Made by a program: the position numbers and the translations under genes
Assembly (NCBI RefSeq): GCF_014805685.1
Contig: NC_060884.1
Span: forward strand, 15,620,356 to 15,684,355
Reading direction: 5' to 3'
DNA length: 64,000 nucleotides
DNA from: Silurus meridionalis
Lineage: Eukaryota > Chordata > Actinopteri > Siluriformes > Siluridae
Notes under the pieces: model-generated
What the model was told of the DNA's origin: nothing
Database searches by the model: none
What the model saw: the letters and a program-made list of their open reading frames with translations, nothing else
Part shown: piece by piece, positions 21,121 through 64,000 of the stretch
Position numbering within the stretch: the stretch's first letter is position 1
How the letters are laid out: every line of letters starts with the position of its first letter

Positions 21121-22285
21121 ATTAAATGCTACTCGTTTTATTGAAAAATAGTTTGACTAGGCATATTCTGAAAGTATACACATTCATGTTATACTATTTC
21201 TTTCTGTGCTACATGCAAGCTTTTTTTTGAAAAAGACCTGTTGTAAGTAAATAAATGCAGTGTGAATATGCTTTCTTTTAGATTCCTCTGCATTTACGTA
21301 TATACAATAGCAATAAATAGCAGACATGGTCAAATACCACATTACTGTACACGGTTTTGGACATTTTTGACGTAATGATGTGGAAAAAGGATGTGGTTGT
21401 CGTTGTTTCACAATTACAACTCAGTAGGTTTTATCCCACAACCCCAATGATCTTAGTAGTGATGGAAAAAACCTGCTTACAAACTGTCTGCTTTTATCTT
21501 TTGCCCTTTAACCTGCAATATAATGTTTCTGGTGTTTCTACAAAAAAACTATTTTGAGGTGTAGATGCTCTTATCCCAAACAGTTACAAATCTGGTTTAT
21601 ATTTGGGGTTCTCAGCACTGGATTAATACATGTACAATTCAAAAAATGTTTGTTATGTCTATTAGAATTGGCAGGTCAAACCATAAAATTGGGTTTTCAG
21701 AGCTGGTTTACAGTTCTGTCTAATTGTATGTAAAACATATCTTGAAGGCCATAACACATGACAAAAAGTTTTCCTTTGTTGCTCAACCGTAATAATAATT
21801 GTAAATTATTCACAAAAAGAATCAGTGTATTACACACTATTTTAAGAGAACCAGGGCATTTTGGACAAAAGCCTTTCATCATCTGTGCAAGCAAAGTGAT
21901 TATGTAGCTGTAGGATATGAATCATGTGAAAGAAACATTTTGCTTGCACAGCTAATAAAAGACTTTTGCCTGAAACGCCCTTTTTCACTGGACACAGACT
22001 GCACATTTTATGAAGAAAAGAATAGCTTATTATGTGCTGTGACAGTATTGTTTGAAAAACAGATGTACAAAATCAAGATCGAACAATACGGTATGCTGTA
22101 TTGTTACCCCTCCCAGGTTTACCAGGAGTCCTTTGAGACAAAAGAGTTTTTTTTTGTCTCTGCTGTCTCCGGCTTGCTCATTAGGGATCTAAATCTACAT
22201 CCAGCCCACTGTAAAGACATTTTGTGACAGTGTCTCATATGATTAAAGACACTATAAATACAACATTTTATAGATTTTTATAAAA
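21121..22285. repeat. 1.16-kb tandem duplication, copy 2
   Basis: Direct head-to-tail copy of 19954-21120. It ends TTTTATAAAATTAAA before unique sequence. ATTAAA is shared at both junctions, consistent with a microhomology or slippage origin, or with an assembly artefact. Confidence 0.95.
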
Positions 22286-24516
22286 TTAAAGCAGTTTCAT
22301 GAAAAAGCAAGGCTCGATTTGTGACATGAAGTTGCTTTCTGTAAATTATAATCTAAGAGCACAATTTGTTTAAGATAAACTGTAGAGATTTAATTGCAGG
22401 CAGTATATAACAACAATACAAGGGTCTATTGTGACAGTCTGAATTCATCTGTGTCTCTTGGGAAGAAACAACACTTATTCTGCCACTAAGATATGTTCTG
22501 TCTTTCCTTGGTTTCAGTCTGATTGAGTTTTGCTGTCATGCTTTTTTCTTTATTGCTCTCTTCCTGTAACAGTTAGTAAAAAAGCAGGCAGTTACATTCA
22601 GTTATACATACGGTTTGCCTTTACCAGGTTGTAACACATGCACACATACAAACTCAAATGTCATACACCACACAATCGCACATCCTTTTTCTTATTGTTT
22701 AGACTAAATGAACTATATGATTTTCCACATTTTTAAATATTAATTTAATCTTAATGTATTATATAACGGCTTAAGCATCTTCCAGGCATTTCAAATTTTA
22801 TTTTAATTTTGTTGTTTATACTAGGAATAGACTCTCACTGGGCACTTTAATATTCATTCATTGAATAATACCTGTATAATAAATAATTATATTGTTATTG
22901 TTAATATGAATCTAGTATCTTGTACTCAAACCAGCTCATCATCACCAATGATCAGCACCAACAACCATGACATACTCAAAAAAAAAATCCCCCTGAATTT
23001 TTCCCAATTCTGATGTTTGACACGTACAATATGCAAAGCTCTCGGCTCTCGGATTTTTTATGACACGCTCCTTCCACATAGGCTGATTGGATAAATACGT
23101 GAGTCTGCAGGTATACGTGTGTACCTGTTAAAGTTATTACACTCCCACTGTTGTTTTAATATTTTGCATTATGTAAAGCTCCTTTGTGATGCTTTTTAAA
23201 GCACAATAGCTATTGTGTATATGAAGTTGCCTCTGGGTATGTACTGTATGTAGTCATTTGTTATAGACCTCTTTATGTCCAGTTAAACACACACATTTAC
23301 ACAGCTTGTAGTTCACTCATGTCTGTCTCCCAGGCAACCTTTTTTTATTGTCAGTGCATGTCAGTTTGTCAATATAAAAGTAAAAATTGTTTCTATTCAC
23401 ATGTCAAAAAGTATCTCTCTCTCTCCCTCTCTCTTTCCCTTTCTTTCGATCAGTGAGGTGAAGGATAGAAATGTGGAGGCTGGCTGTACATCAGGCCTCA
23501 TCTGTGCGTTCAAGACTGTAATAGAAAAATCACACTGACATATGTCGCCTTCCTCCACACAGAGCATGACAGAGTGAGTGATAAAATCATGATATGAAGA
23601 ATAGGACAAAATACAATGTCTTTGCAGCTGTTAATGCTGCTATATCGCCTCTCGATATATGCAAAGTAGAATATGAGCACGTGATTTATATGTGATGATA
23701 CAGTCCCGCTGTCACAAATGTCATCACAATCCGGAGTCGTAAAGCAAGGTGTAGAACTAATAGGAGGGAAAAGGCTCGTTATGCTCAAGAGTTTCATATT
23801 CAGTGTCATATTTGAATAATAACATTTGATCTTTGTGAAACTTGAAGAGACTCCATGGCGGCTTCGCAAAAGCCAGCTCTGACAGTGTATTATTTAACGC
23901 CACTCAGCTCCACTAATTTACTCTTCTTTCTTGCTTTTTCTGTAACCATGAACTGGACCAATATAATTCTTTCAGATCTTGGTGGGCATCGCTCATTGGT
24001 GTCTGCGGGTGAAAGGATGATGTTGCCCTGTGTGATGCAAAGATTGTTGCATTTTTCAAGTGGCACCCCACTTTCAAATGCAGTGCAGTGAAAGTTGATT
24101 AGCTATTCGTGCTGTTGAAGTCTGGCATCATGTACTCATGAGGAATTTTTGCAGGATATTTCATGGATATCAGAGTATTTCATAGGCTTGCCACAGTCAC
24201 ACAAGTGTTTTGTGAATTGTGCAAGACCGAGACTTTTTACTGTAACTTCAGGGTTATGGGGTTACATGCTAGCAAAAGCCTTGCCCAGATATCATGTAAA
24301 ACAAATATAAATACAAATGTTTTTGATTCTGATCAATCTGAAGACATTGACCAATATTAGCATCTCAGAGCTAGCTGTAATTCAAATTTAAGGTTTATTT
24401 GAATGATGTATTTGAAGATAATGTGTAGTGTGGTCTATGGAAGTTTTCAGTAAGGATACATGTAAGTAACATTTCTAGAAGTAGTCTCCAGTGTCAGTTT
24501 TGTAGGCTGTAAATTA

Positions 24517-24543
24517 ATGTAATGACTTCTGACACTGGAGACT

Positions 24544-24592
<49 letters not shown>

Positions 24593-24617
24593 TCTCCAGT
24601 GTCAGAAGTCATTACAT
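24517..24617. repeat. Perfect inverted repeat with TA-run loop
   Basis: Left arm 24517-24543 (ATGTAATGACTTCTGACACT and seven more bases) is the exact reverse complement of the right arm 24591-24617. The loop is TCTC plus an alternating TA run. A further direct copy of AGTCTCCAGTGTCAG lies at 24483-24497. Confidence 0.92.
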
Positions 24618-24896
24618 ATATTCTATATAATATGTAATTGAAGACATGATGAATTTTTGCAAATGTTTCACAACACTATATGTAACTATACATACGTTTA
24701 AAGAATCCATAAACATAAAATAAACCTGTATTCTTAAATACTAAAAAATTCACTAATTGGCAACTGGAATAAAATGTTATATTAATTACAATATATTTAA
24801 TTATAATTAATTATAAATATAATTATATTGACATCCAAACTTAACTATACATTTTATATGTACATATTTATATAATTAATTATAATTTATAATTTA

Positions 24897-24897
<1 letters not shown>

Positions 24898-24981
<84 letters not shown>
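24898..24981. repeat. (TA)n microsatellite
   Basis: About 80 bp of alternating TA after a TAATTATAA-rich stretch. Confidence 0.95.
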
Positions 24982-24984
<3 letters not shown>

Positions 24985-25069
24985 CTTTCATGCTTTAATG
25001 CTTTCATGCTGGAAAAGGAAAAGGTTTGGGTCTCTATAGTTTAAATTAAGGAAAAGTTGATGTTACCTC

Positions 25070-25186
25070 ATCCAAAGACTTCCCAAACAATTGTGAGCCT
25101 CCAGCTTTGTGATAACTGTTTGAAGAAGAACCACATATGGCTGAGAAAATCAGGCTTCCCAGTAATTTTGCTTATATAGTGCATTA
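25070..25186 (-). mobile_element. Terminal fragment of the Tc1-type family seen at 13.3 kb
   Basis: CAATTGTGAGCCTCCAGCTT and GAAGAACCACATATGG match, in inverse sense, the segment around ACACAAAGTTGGAAGCACAC at 13433-13455. It is only a short end fragment. Confidence 0.55.
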
Positions 25187-27601
25187 CCTTATAGTTCTAT
25201 AGTAATAATATATTATCAGTTATAGCAATAGTGCAGTAACATATTTGTAGTAAGAAACCTCATCATTAACACCATCAGACTTGTATTGACACAATACTGT
25301 AGGTTTTTATTTTTGCTCCGTTCCATTCCAATGATCTGTTTTATTGTGTGTGAGGAGCAGCATAATCAATTTAGTAAGATAGCAGAAGCATAAAAAAACA
25401 GTATTGATTGAGTGAGTAGGAATAAGGATGATATCTGCTTAGACTTTCTCTCTTTTTTCGAACTCACCAAGAAATGACAAATATTTGTTGAACTTATCAA
25501 TCTGTATATTTTTCTATTTGGTTTGTTCTTTGTTAAGGAACTAGAGCTTTTATTTGTCCATCCATCTATGTGCTTGACAAAACAGAGCTCTATCTGAGCA
25601 GTCAATAGTAGGAGAGTTGATTGGATGGTTGGCTAATTGAACAGGAGGGTCATTTTAGGTCAGTGTACTGTGATTCATTATTATCTATTGGACTGGGGAT
25701 TAAATTGATTGGCCTTGTTGCAGTCACAATGGCTATAACTCTGTCTGCTGCCTTCCAGGGGTCTTGCTACATTGTGTATACAACATGTACTACGAAATTT
25801 CATGCTTAGATTGGCCTGGATAAAAATACTTTGACTTGAAATATTACTCAGAGATGATACTGAATTCTTGTTAAAGTTTGTGTAAGAGTATATAAGTAGG
25901 AAGAGGACTACATTTGTAAAATGTATAATTGGGAAAACCACATATGCATATTGAAATGTTACACTATGAATTATTCTTAAGTTAAAGAGTAAAGTGTGCA
26001 TATATTTTCTCCAAAATGACTTAAAACAGTTGGAATCAGTGTGTTTGCTAACCTGCAGTCTCTGCCGAACCACTCTGGCCTGACTTATTAGTGTAATAAA
26101 GGACAGTCCCATGACAACTAAATCGACTGTGTGCAATGAAACATGGATCAATGGCTAAATCAGGCTGGCTTTTTATGGAGAGACGGAGAGAAATTGTGCA
26201 CAGCAATTTCAATATGTATTCCAGCATTTATAAGAGAACTACCCTAAATACCATACACAAGCTGCACTGCTTAAAGATAACAGCTGGTGCAAGTGTTTTT
26301 TCGCTTCCTGGATTGATTAGTGTTTGACCACAGCCAGCTTTACATTTAGCAAGTAATTCTTATTTAGTTTACGCCTCTTTGCCAACATGTGACAATTTCT
26401 CGTAATTGTTTGACTATTGCATAGCCTCTTTGTTTCTGGGTTATGACAGCACTGTACATCTGTTCACTTCATTACAAACATCCTATGTTCTTATTCTATA
26501 CAACAGAACCTTTAATTTAACATTAGTTGTTTAATTACATTACTTAAGCTATACTTGTATATGACTTTCTGATTTATAGAAAATTTATAAAGTCTCATCA
26601 CTGCAGTATCTATCAGCTCACTGTCTCCATGATGGAACATGAAACCACTATAAAGGTTGGCTTTGTTTTCATATGACACTTTACATTGAAAAACTTAAGA
26701 ATAGACTGTACCAGTGCCAGCTCTATGTACTGTATGAATAAAGTGCCAGCACATTTTAGTTTTATGGTGTCATTAAACTTGCTTACACACATGCACATGT
26801 TTGCATATGCGTGTACAAAAATATATTATAACATCCTGTCAAGCGTATAAATGCAGTAAGTCAGTTTAATAAAACATTCATTTTATTAATACACTATAAA
26901 TGCTTTTTGACACTTATGAACATGTTCTGAAGTTAATTTGAAAATATGGGATCTGGCATCCCTTTCTTTCTCTAATCTTTTTGCCCTTTACTGTTGGCAC
27001 GCAGCACCTCCCTGACTTGTCATACACATAAATGAAGGCAAATACCTGCTGGTGGCTCTGTGATCGGTTTGCATATATGTGAAGATAAGTGCTGAGAGCG
27101 AGAGCGAGAAAATCATCGCCAAAACAAGCGATGTATCACGTAGCAACGGACTAGATTAATTCAGTAACATTTAGGGAAAGATCAGCGATTCTGAGTTGGA
27201 CTTGGTGATCTTGCATGTGGTTTCCTGTTTTCTCCATTTGTGCTCACTTCAAACCTTTCTCGTCACTTCCTGCAAAAACAGAAGCATATTCGCTAAATAG
27301 GCCAATTTAAATGATGGGGTACAAGAGAAACGAGGACAATTCATATGAAATAAATGCTTATTGTGAGTGACCCTTTGGCTATTTTGCAGATTTTTAATCA
27401 GAATGAAATTGTACCTCACAGCTGCTGAAATGTTTTTGTGTGTACCAGATATGTGTGTCACTGGGTGTGTGGGAGTACACATGTGCTCCATATGGTGAAA
27501 AGGTGGTTTGGTTTTTAACATAAACCACACTAAGCATCGCTTAAGCACACTACTCTCTGCAGTAAGGATTAAGAATCCTCCATTCTCTTGTTGTGCTCAC
27601 A

Positions 27602-27602
<1 letters not shown>

Positions 27603-27643
<41 letters not shown>
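27603..27643. repeat. (CA)n microsatellite
   Basis: About twenty CA units in the presumed first intron of arhgap9. Confidence 0.9.
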
Positions 27644-27645
<2 letters not shown>

Positions 27646-28177
27646 CACATTATGCATGCAGGAAGCCAGGCTGTGGCCTTGTTTACCTCTTGTATAGCAA
27701 GATGTTCCAACATCAACCTGCTTGCTGTTTACATTATTTATTCTATTCCTACTGCATTCATGAGAGGATGGAAATTCAGTCAGAAACTTCAATCATGAGT
27801 TCAAATATTTTTCGTTCGTCTTTCAGAGCAGAGTTTGAGTATACTGTTGGTATCAGCACATGATTTTGAAGACATTATTAAAGCAAGCTATGTATAACAT
27901 TTATCAGAGCTAACCATTAGAGTATATGATGATTAGATCAGATTTGTAAAAGTTGTTCTAGCTGTGCAGAGATTGGATTGTTCACAGTGTGTATACTGTA
28001 TACAAAATGATTCAGATAATTAAAAAAAGTTGGATATTAGTAATGTTTTTATTGAAATAATTTGAGTATAGCATAGCAATTGTATCTGGTCCCCAAATTA
28101 CAAAGACAAATATCAGTACAATTATATTTATGAGTTGGTGGTATCAGTAAAAAAATAACTGTATGCCACATGCATAC

Positions 28178-28255
<78 letters not shown>
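28178..28255. repeat. (CT)n microsatellite
   Basis: About 75 bp of CT with one CTAT interruption. Confidence 0.95.
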
Positions 28256-28691
28256 GAAATGTTGTGTTTCTTTTATTGTTTAAGGTATTTCAGAGGGAGC
28301 TTAATGCTATGATTAGAAAAGGAAATGCAATCAGGAAACAGACATAAGCTTAATCACATTTTGTATCAGATACTGTCTGCCATTTTGTCTGTCATCTTTA
28401 AACAGAGAAGAGCGCTCACACTCTTAGATTAACAAGGACAAAGTTTCAAAATGTTTTATTAATTACCTTCTAAAAATGCCGTAATAAAAGAAGCAGTTCA
28501 GTAATTGTTTTCTCAAGAAAGTATACAACATGAGACAGTGTTGAAGCTCGTATTTAAGCGCCGTGAGTGACTTGTAGTTCAGGTGATAAGAAAGAGACTG
28601 ATGTTTACTGGATGACGATGATGAAGTTTTTTCATCATAAACCAAACACATCATCTTTTTAAAGATTTATAATTACACTCTTGATATCACC

Positions 28692-28903
28692 CAAATGAGG
28701 ATGGGTTCCACTTTTGAGTCTGGTTCCTTTCAAGGTTTCTTCCTCTAACATCTTAGGGAGTTTTTCCTTGCCACAGTAGAAATGGCTTGCTCATCAGGGA
28801 TAAATACACACCATTCACCTTAACTCTTAAAATTCTGTAAAGCTGCTTTGAGACAATGTATGATGTGAAAATCGCTATAGAAATAAAATTGACTTGACTT
28901 TAC
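28692..28903. repeat. Dispersed repeat with TTTTTCCTTGCCACAG core
   Basis: It contains GAGGATGGGTTCCACTTTTG, GGGAGTTTTTCCTTGCCACA and the tail CGCTATAGAAATAAAATTGA. Related pieces lie at 40851-40960, 41425-41578 and 42965-43072. I recognise it as an abundant teleost interspersed repeat but cannot assign a class. Confidence 0.75.
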
Positions 28904-29497
28904 ATTTTAGCAGGATTTCGGTTATGAATGTATGAAAGGTGGTGGTTCTGCCCATGAAACAGGAATGGAATCTTTAACTGAAGTTTTTCCCCCTTGGTGT
29001 TGAGATTCATACATGTTAAGAGAAACATATTTCCCTTTAAAAAATGTACAATAATGGCCAAATGTGTGAGACATTGAAAATCTAGGATATTTACTTCATT
29101 TAAAATTAGAAATAAACTGAAGGTTTACATTGACCTATTTTCTGAGACATGAACCTTGTCAGAAAGAATGTAAATGCAAGACATGGTATGAAGAAATTAA
29201 AAGTTAAACATTTTATATTTTTACCATTCATGATTTTGCAAGATTCTATTTACATATACGCAAATTTTAAGATACTGGCCATGTTGTACATAAGGTCATA
29301 TTTACCATTAATCAATTTCATCATTAATCTTTTAAACAAAAATGTGGAGTCTATGGTATTCAATAATATGATATTTTTATATCATCAAATTATGTTAAAT
29401 TAAAATATCTAAATTATTTTGATCAAAACATATTCAAGTATAAATTTAGATTTATATTCAGTAGCAAGGCTAATAAAGGATCATTATGTGAAGGTCC

Positions 29498-30085
29498 TGT
29501 CATGGAACTTTAGATGACTGGCGCATAACTATTGATTTTCTGTCTGTTTAGTGAGATAGACTGTTTCTGCACATGTGCAAAGCCCTTGCTGTAGATGTAT
29601 ATTATCACAATGTTAAATTGTTTTTAGTGCTGAGCTGTCATTGAACATGGGCCTAATACTGGTGGTGGGTTCTTCTTAGGTGAACACGTTTACCTCATAT
29701 GGGTGTAAATTACTGTTTAATGTTATCTTATTTTAATTATGATCAGAATGAGCCTGCACCACAGTTATGAGAATAAATGTGGAAAATGTGGGGAAACCCA
29801 AAGCGGCACACATGAAAGATAACTGATGTGTAAAGGGAAAGTTATACACCTGTTTAGCAGAAGATTGATATAATAAGCGAAAGTTGTACTGAAAAATGTA
29901 GAATGGCATAAAGAAGGGTATAAAGAAGTGTGTTTAGACTGTATGGTCTTCAATAATTATATGAAGCTAATCAGTTTTAATTCTTTGTAATAAAGTCTCA
30001 TTTTTTTGGAGCCCTGAGTGCTCCTTGATTTCTTCAATCATCTGAGAACTACTTTGCTATACTTTGTTGCAAATTTGCCACAACA
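29498..30085 (+). mobile_element. Candidate solo LTR
   Basis: A 588-bp block begins TGTCATGG and ends CCACAACA, so it has TG...CA termini. It is flanked by an identical 5-bp repeat GGTCC at 29493-29497 and 30086-30090. Inside are TATAAAG near 29918 and AATAAA at 29989-29994, in the order of a promoter and poly(A) signal of an LTR. No internal retroelement genes are present. Confidence 0.6.
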
Positions 30086-31954
30086 GGTCCCGGCCAGGTC
30101 AAATTCACTCGTTAAAGTTAAAAGGGTGCATACAAAAATACTAAGAAACTCCTGTCCAAATTATTGAAAATATTTTGGATTGAAGATGAAATTGTTGAAT
30201 TGATTATATAAGCATTCAAGCATTTTCTGTAGAGATCTAACACATATCGTATATTAAACATTTTATCATGGCCGATGAACATGTCACTAACCTTGCTTAT
30301 TGTATAATACATTATCTGATTAACCATTGAGTAGCTGAGTACTGAGTACTAAGAGGTATGTAATACAATATTTGTAGGTGATTTTGATAATTGTAGATCT
30401 GCAGAATAATAAGTAGTAATGCCTCCCACTACTGAGGTAATACTAACAAGTCTGATCAGATTGGTGGTAGTGCTGTAGCACAGCAGTCTTTTCGGATTCA
30501 GATTATGTCTTGTAAAACCGAAAACTTCTTTGCTGTACCAAAAAAGAATGAAGTACCATTTACCTCAGCTCACTTATTTTGACATCTAATTACGCTGATG
30601 TGCTAAAAGATGAATTAATTAGCATGGTTGCCACATACCAATAAAATTCCTACTGGCTGGTGATTGGTTTGCTTAAGCTATTCTATGGACTGTTCGAAAA
30701 ATTAAAAGACATGTTCTGGACAAGATTGTAAGAATGTTTGCACTGGTTACTGTGTGGTCTTTTATAGGGTATGTTGTAACATTCTGTAATATTTTAAATA
30801 AGTTTCTCAGGGAACACTTGTTCAATTGAGCTAAAATTTGTCATACTGTGCCTTTGTGTTACTCTGGAGGAGGATTTCCAATGATGACCACTATCAGCTT
30901 TCGGCAGGTGACATGATGACAATTAAGTTAAAAAATAAACCACTGCTGAGGGATGCGACTTACGTTTTATAAATAAAAAAACAGTCTGCTTGTTGTGAGG
31001 TATAATCTTAAAGTTCCGTGGCATTGTAGTTAAATTATATATAAAATTGTTTATAAAATATAAACAATACAAACTGGGCCATTGATCAATACTACATATA
31101 ACGATATGAGTCAACTAGTATTTTAACTACAGGGCCTGGACTAGTTCACAAATGTTACTTTCAGCAGATTATTTAAAAAAATAAAATAAAAAATGTGACT
31201 CTTAAAAATTATTTATATGCCAAATGAATGCTTATATTGATTACCACACAACTTAAAATCCAGTCAGTTTAGGTAATGACTTTGAAGAGTCTGGGGCCAA
31301 CATGATCAATATGATATGCTGTAATTTTCAATTTTCTCAGAAACTATTTATTACAGCTAAGATTTGCTACAGTGCTAATCTGCAAGTGGAATTGTAATGG
31401 CATCTAAAAAAATGGCGTTCTGTTGTGACACCATCACACAACTTGGCAACGGAGCCCTTTATATGTTCTGTGTAACCACACAAACTGGCCATTGGGACCA
31501 CTACCTACATAAAGTGTGCATATATTACTACTTACACTGACATTTACAACATTTGACAGAATGCCTTTTTTCAGATTGACTTACAGAAGTCTCTTTCATT
31601 TTGTAGTCTTTATCAAAAAAAATATTCTAATTTTTCATAGTACAAATAGTTCAGAGTTTAGGAATACTATCAAGATAAAAATCTGTTTGAAATAAGCTAG
31701 TATAGCATTTAAACTGTACAGTCTGCCTTTGAGGTTAATGTATTCTACTACCTGGATTGAGGCTACACTTGTATGAACAGTCTCCAATGGGGGAGAGAAT
31801 ATTGTAAACTTTTAATTTAATGGATTACAGTGTAGGGTGTGCAGATTCATTCAAATTTACAGTGTACTGTATGTTGGACATGGTGTGTGTGTGTGTCTGT
31901 GTGTATGTGGAATTCCTGGGATGTGCTAATCTCTTTTCTCACCACATTTTTCAG

Positions 31955-32052
31955 AGCATGCCACAATGGGCATTACTCTGTCTTCTCCCACTGTCCAAGA
32001 TTGCTAGCTGCTACTGTGGCATCAGCCCTTCCACCTGGTGCCACTAAGAGTC
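31955..32052 (+). promoter_or_regulatory. arhgap9: arhgap9 5'UTR with upstream ORFs
   Basis: The exon starts after ATTTTTCAG. ATG at 31958 opens a 29-codon frame (MPQWALLCLLPLSKIASCYC...) that stops at 32045-32047, five bases before the main ATG. A second ATG at 31967 opens a frame of 13 codons. Such uORFs normally limit translation of the main frame. Confidence 0.6.

Positions 32053-64000
<31,948 letters not shown>

Larger units (their letters stand above)
18689..31954 (+). other. Presumed arhgap9 intron 1
   Basis: No coding exon was recognised over 13 kb. It holds the tandem duplication, a hairpin, a solo-LTR candidate, Tc1 and other repeat fragments and microsatellites listed separately. 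Open frames here are short, AT-rich and without family resemblance. Confidence 0.5.

Noticed and set aside
25681..26151. A 156-codon open frame on the minus strand with hydrophobic stretches, first thought to be a receptor fragment
   Set aside because: No family motif, no splice context and strongly AT-driven composition; it resembles chance open sequence in an intron.
32038..32052. An earlier in-frame GTG start for arhgap9
   Set aside because: The ATG at 32053 gives MLSGSWY, matching the human N-terminus; the upstream codons carry no similarity.

Overview
This is vertebrate nuclear DNA, almost certainly from a teleost fish. The genes are intron-rich, with GT-AG splice sites. The intergenic and intronic DNA is AT-rich and full of TA, CA/GT and tetranucleotide microsatellites, Tc1/mariner fossils, tRNA-derived SINEs and an RTE-like LINE end. 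The repeat families look like those I associate with catfishes and their otophysan relatives, but the lineage below teleost is an inference.

Three genes are recognisable, in the order known from mammalian DDIT3-MARS1-ARHGAP9. (1) Positions 205-873 (+) hold the last coding exon of ddit3 (CHOP, a bZIP stress transcription factor), followed by its 3'UTR. (2) Positions 3496-17333 (-) hold mars1, cytosolic methionyl-tRNA synthetase; 20 coding exons were rebuilt here in continuous phase from start to stop (833 residues). (3) Positions 32053-64000 (+) hold arhgap9, an SH3-WW-PH-RhoGAP protein; 18 coding exons in continuous phase give 772 residues before the window cuts the gene inside the RhoGAP domain. 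ddit3 and mars1 converge tail to tail, with poly(A) signals about 40 bp apart. mars1 and arhgap9 are arranged head to head.

ddit3 and mars1 belong to the same physiology: amino-acid shortage and ER stress act through ATF4. A C/EBP-ATF response core (TGATGCAA) lies 127 bp upstream of the mars1 ATG. arhgap9 belongs to Rho GTPase control in blood cells and shares only the neighbourhood.

From about 17.4 kb on, most of the sequence is arhgap9 intron. Region by region: 17.3-19.2 kb, shared upstream region with promoter-like motifs; 19.9-22.3 kb, a nearly perfect 1.16-kb tandem duplication; 24.5 kb, a hairpin around a TA run; 29.5-30.1 kb, a candidate solo LTR; 32.9-41.6 kb, a cluster of Tc1-type fossils and SINEs; 44.1-44.6 kb, an RTE LINE 3' end; 46.3-49.6 kb, diverged repeated intron segments; 53.15-54.54 kb, a Tc1 element with both ends; 58.4-59.6 kb, nested transposons inside a long inverted repeat; 61.0-61.5 kb, a foldback MITE. 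I found no new enzymatic or defence system. The most interesting signals are regulatory (AARE, shared 3' ends, UG/CA tracts at splice sites, uORFs), the unusual mars1 C-terminus, and the SINE/LINE partnership.
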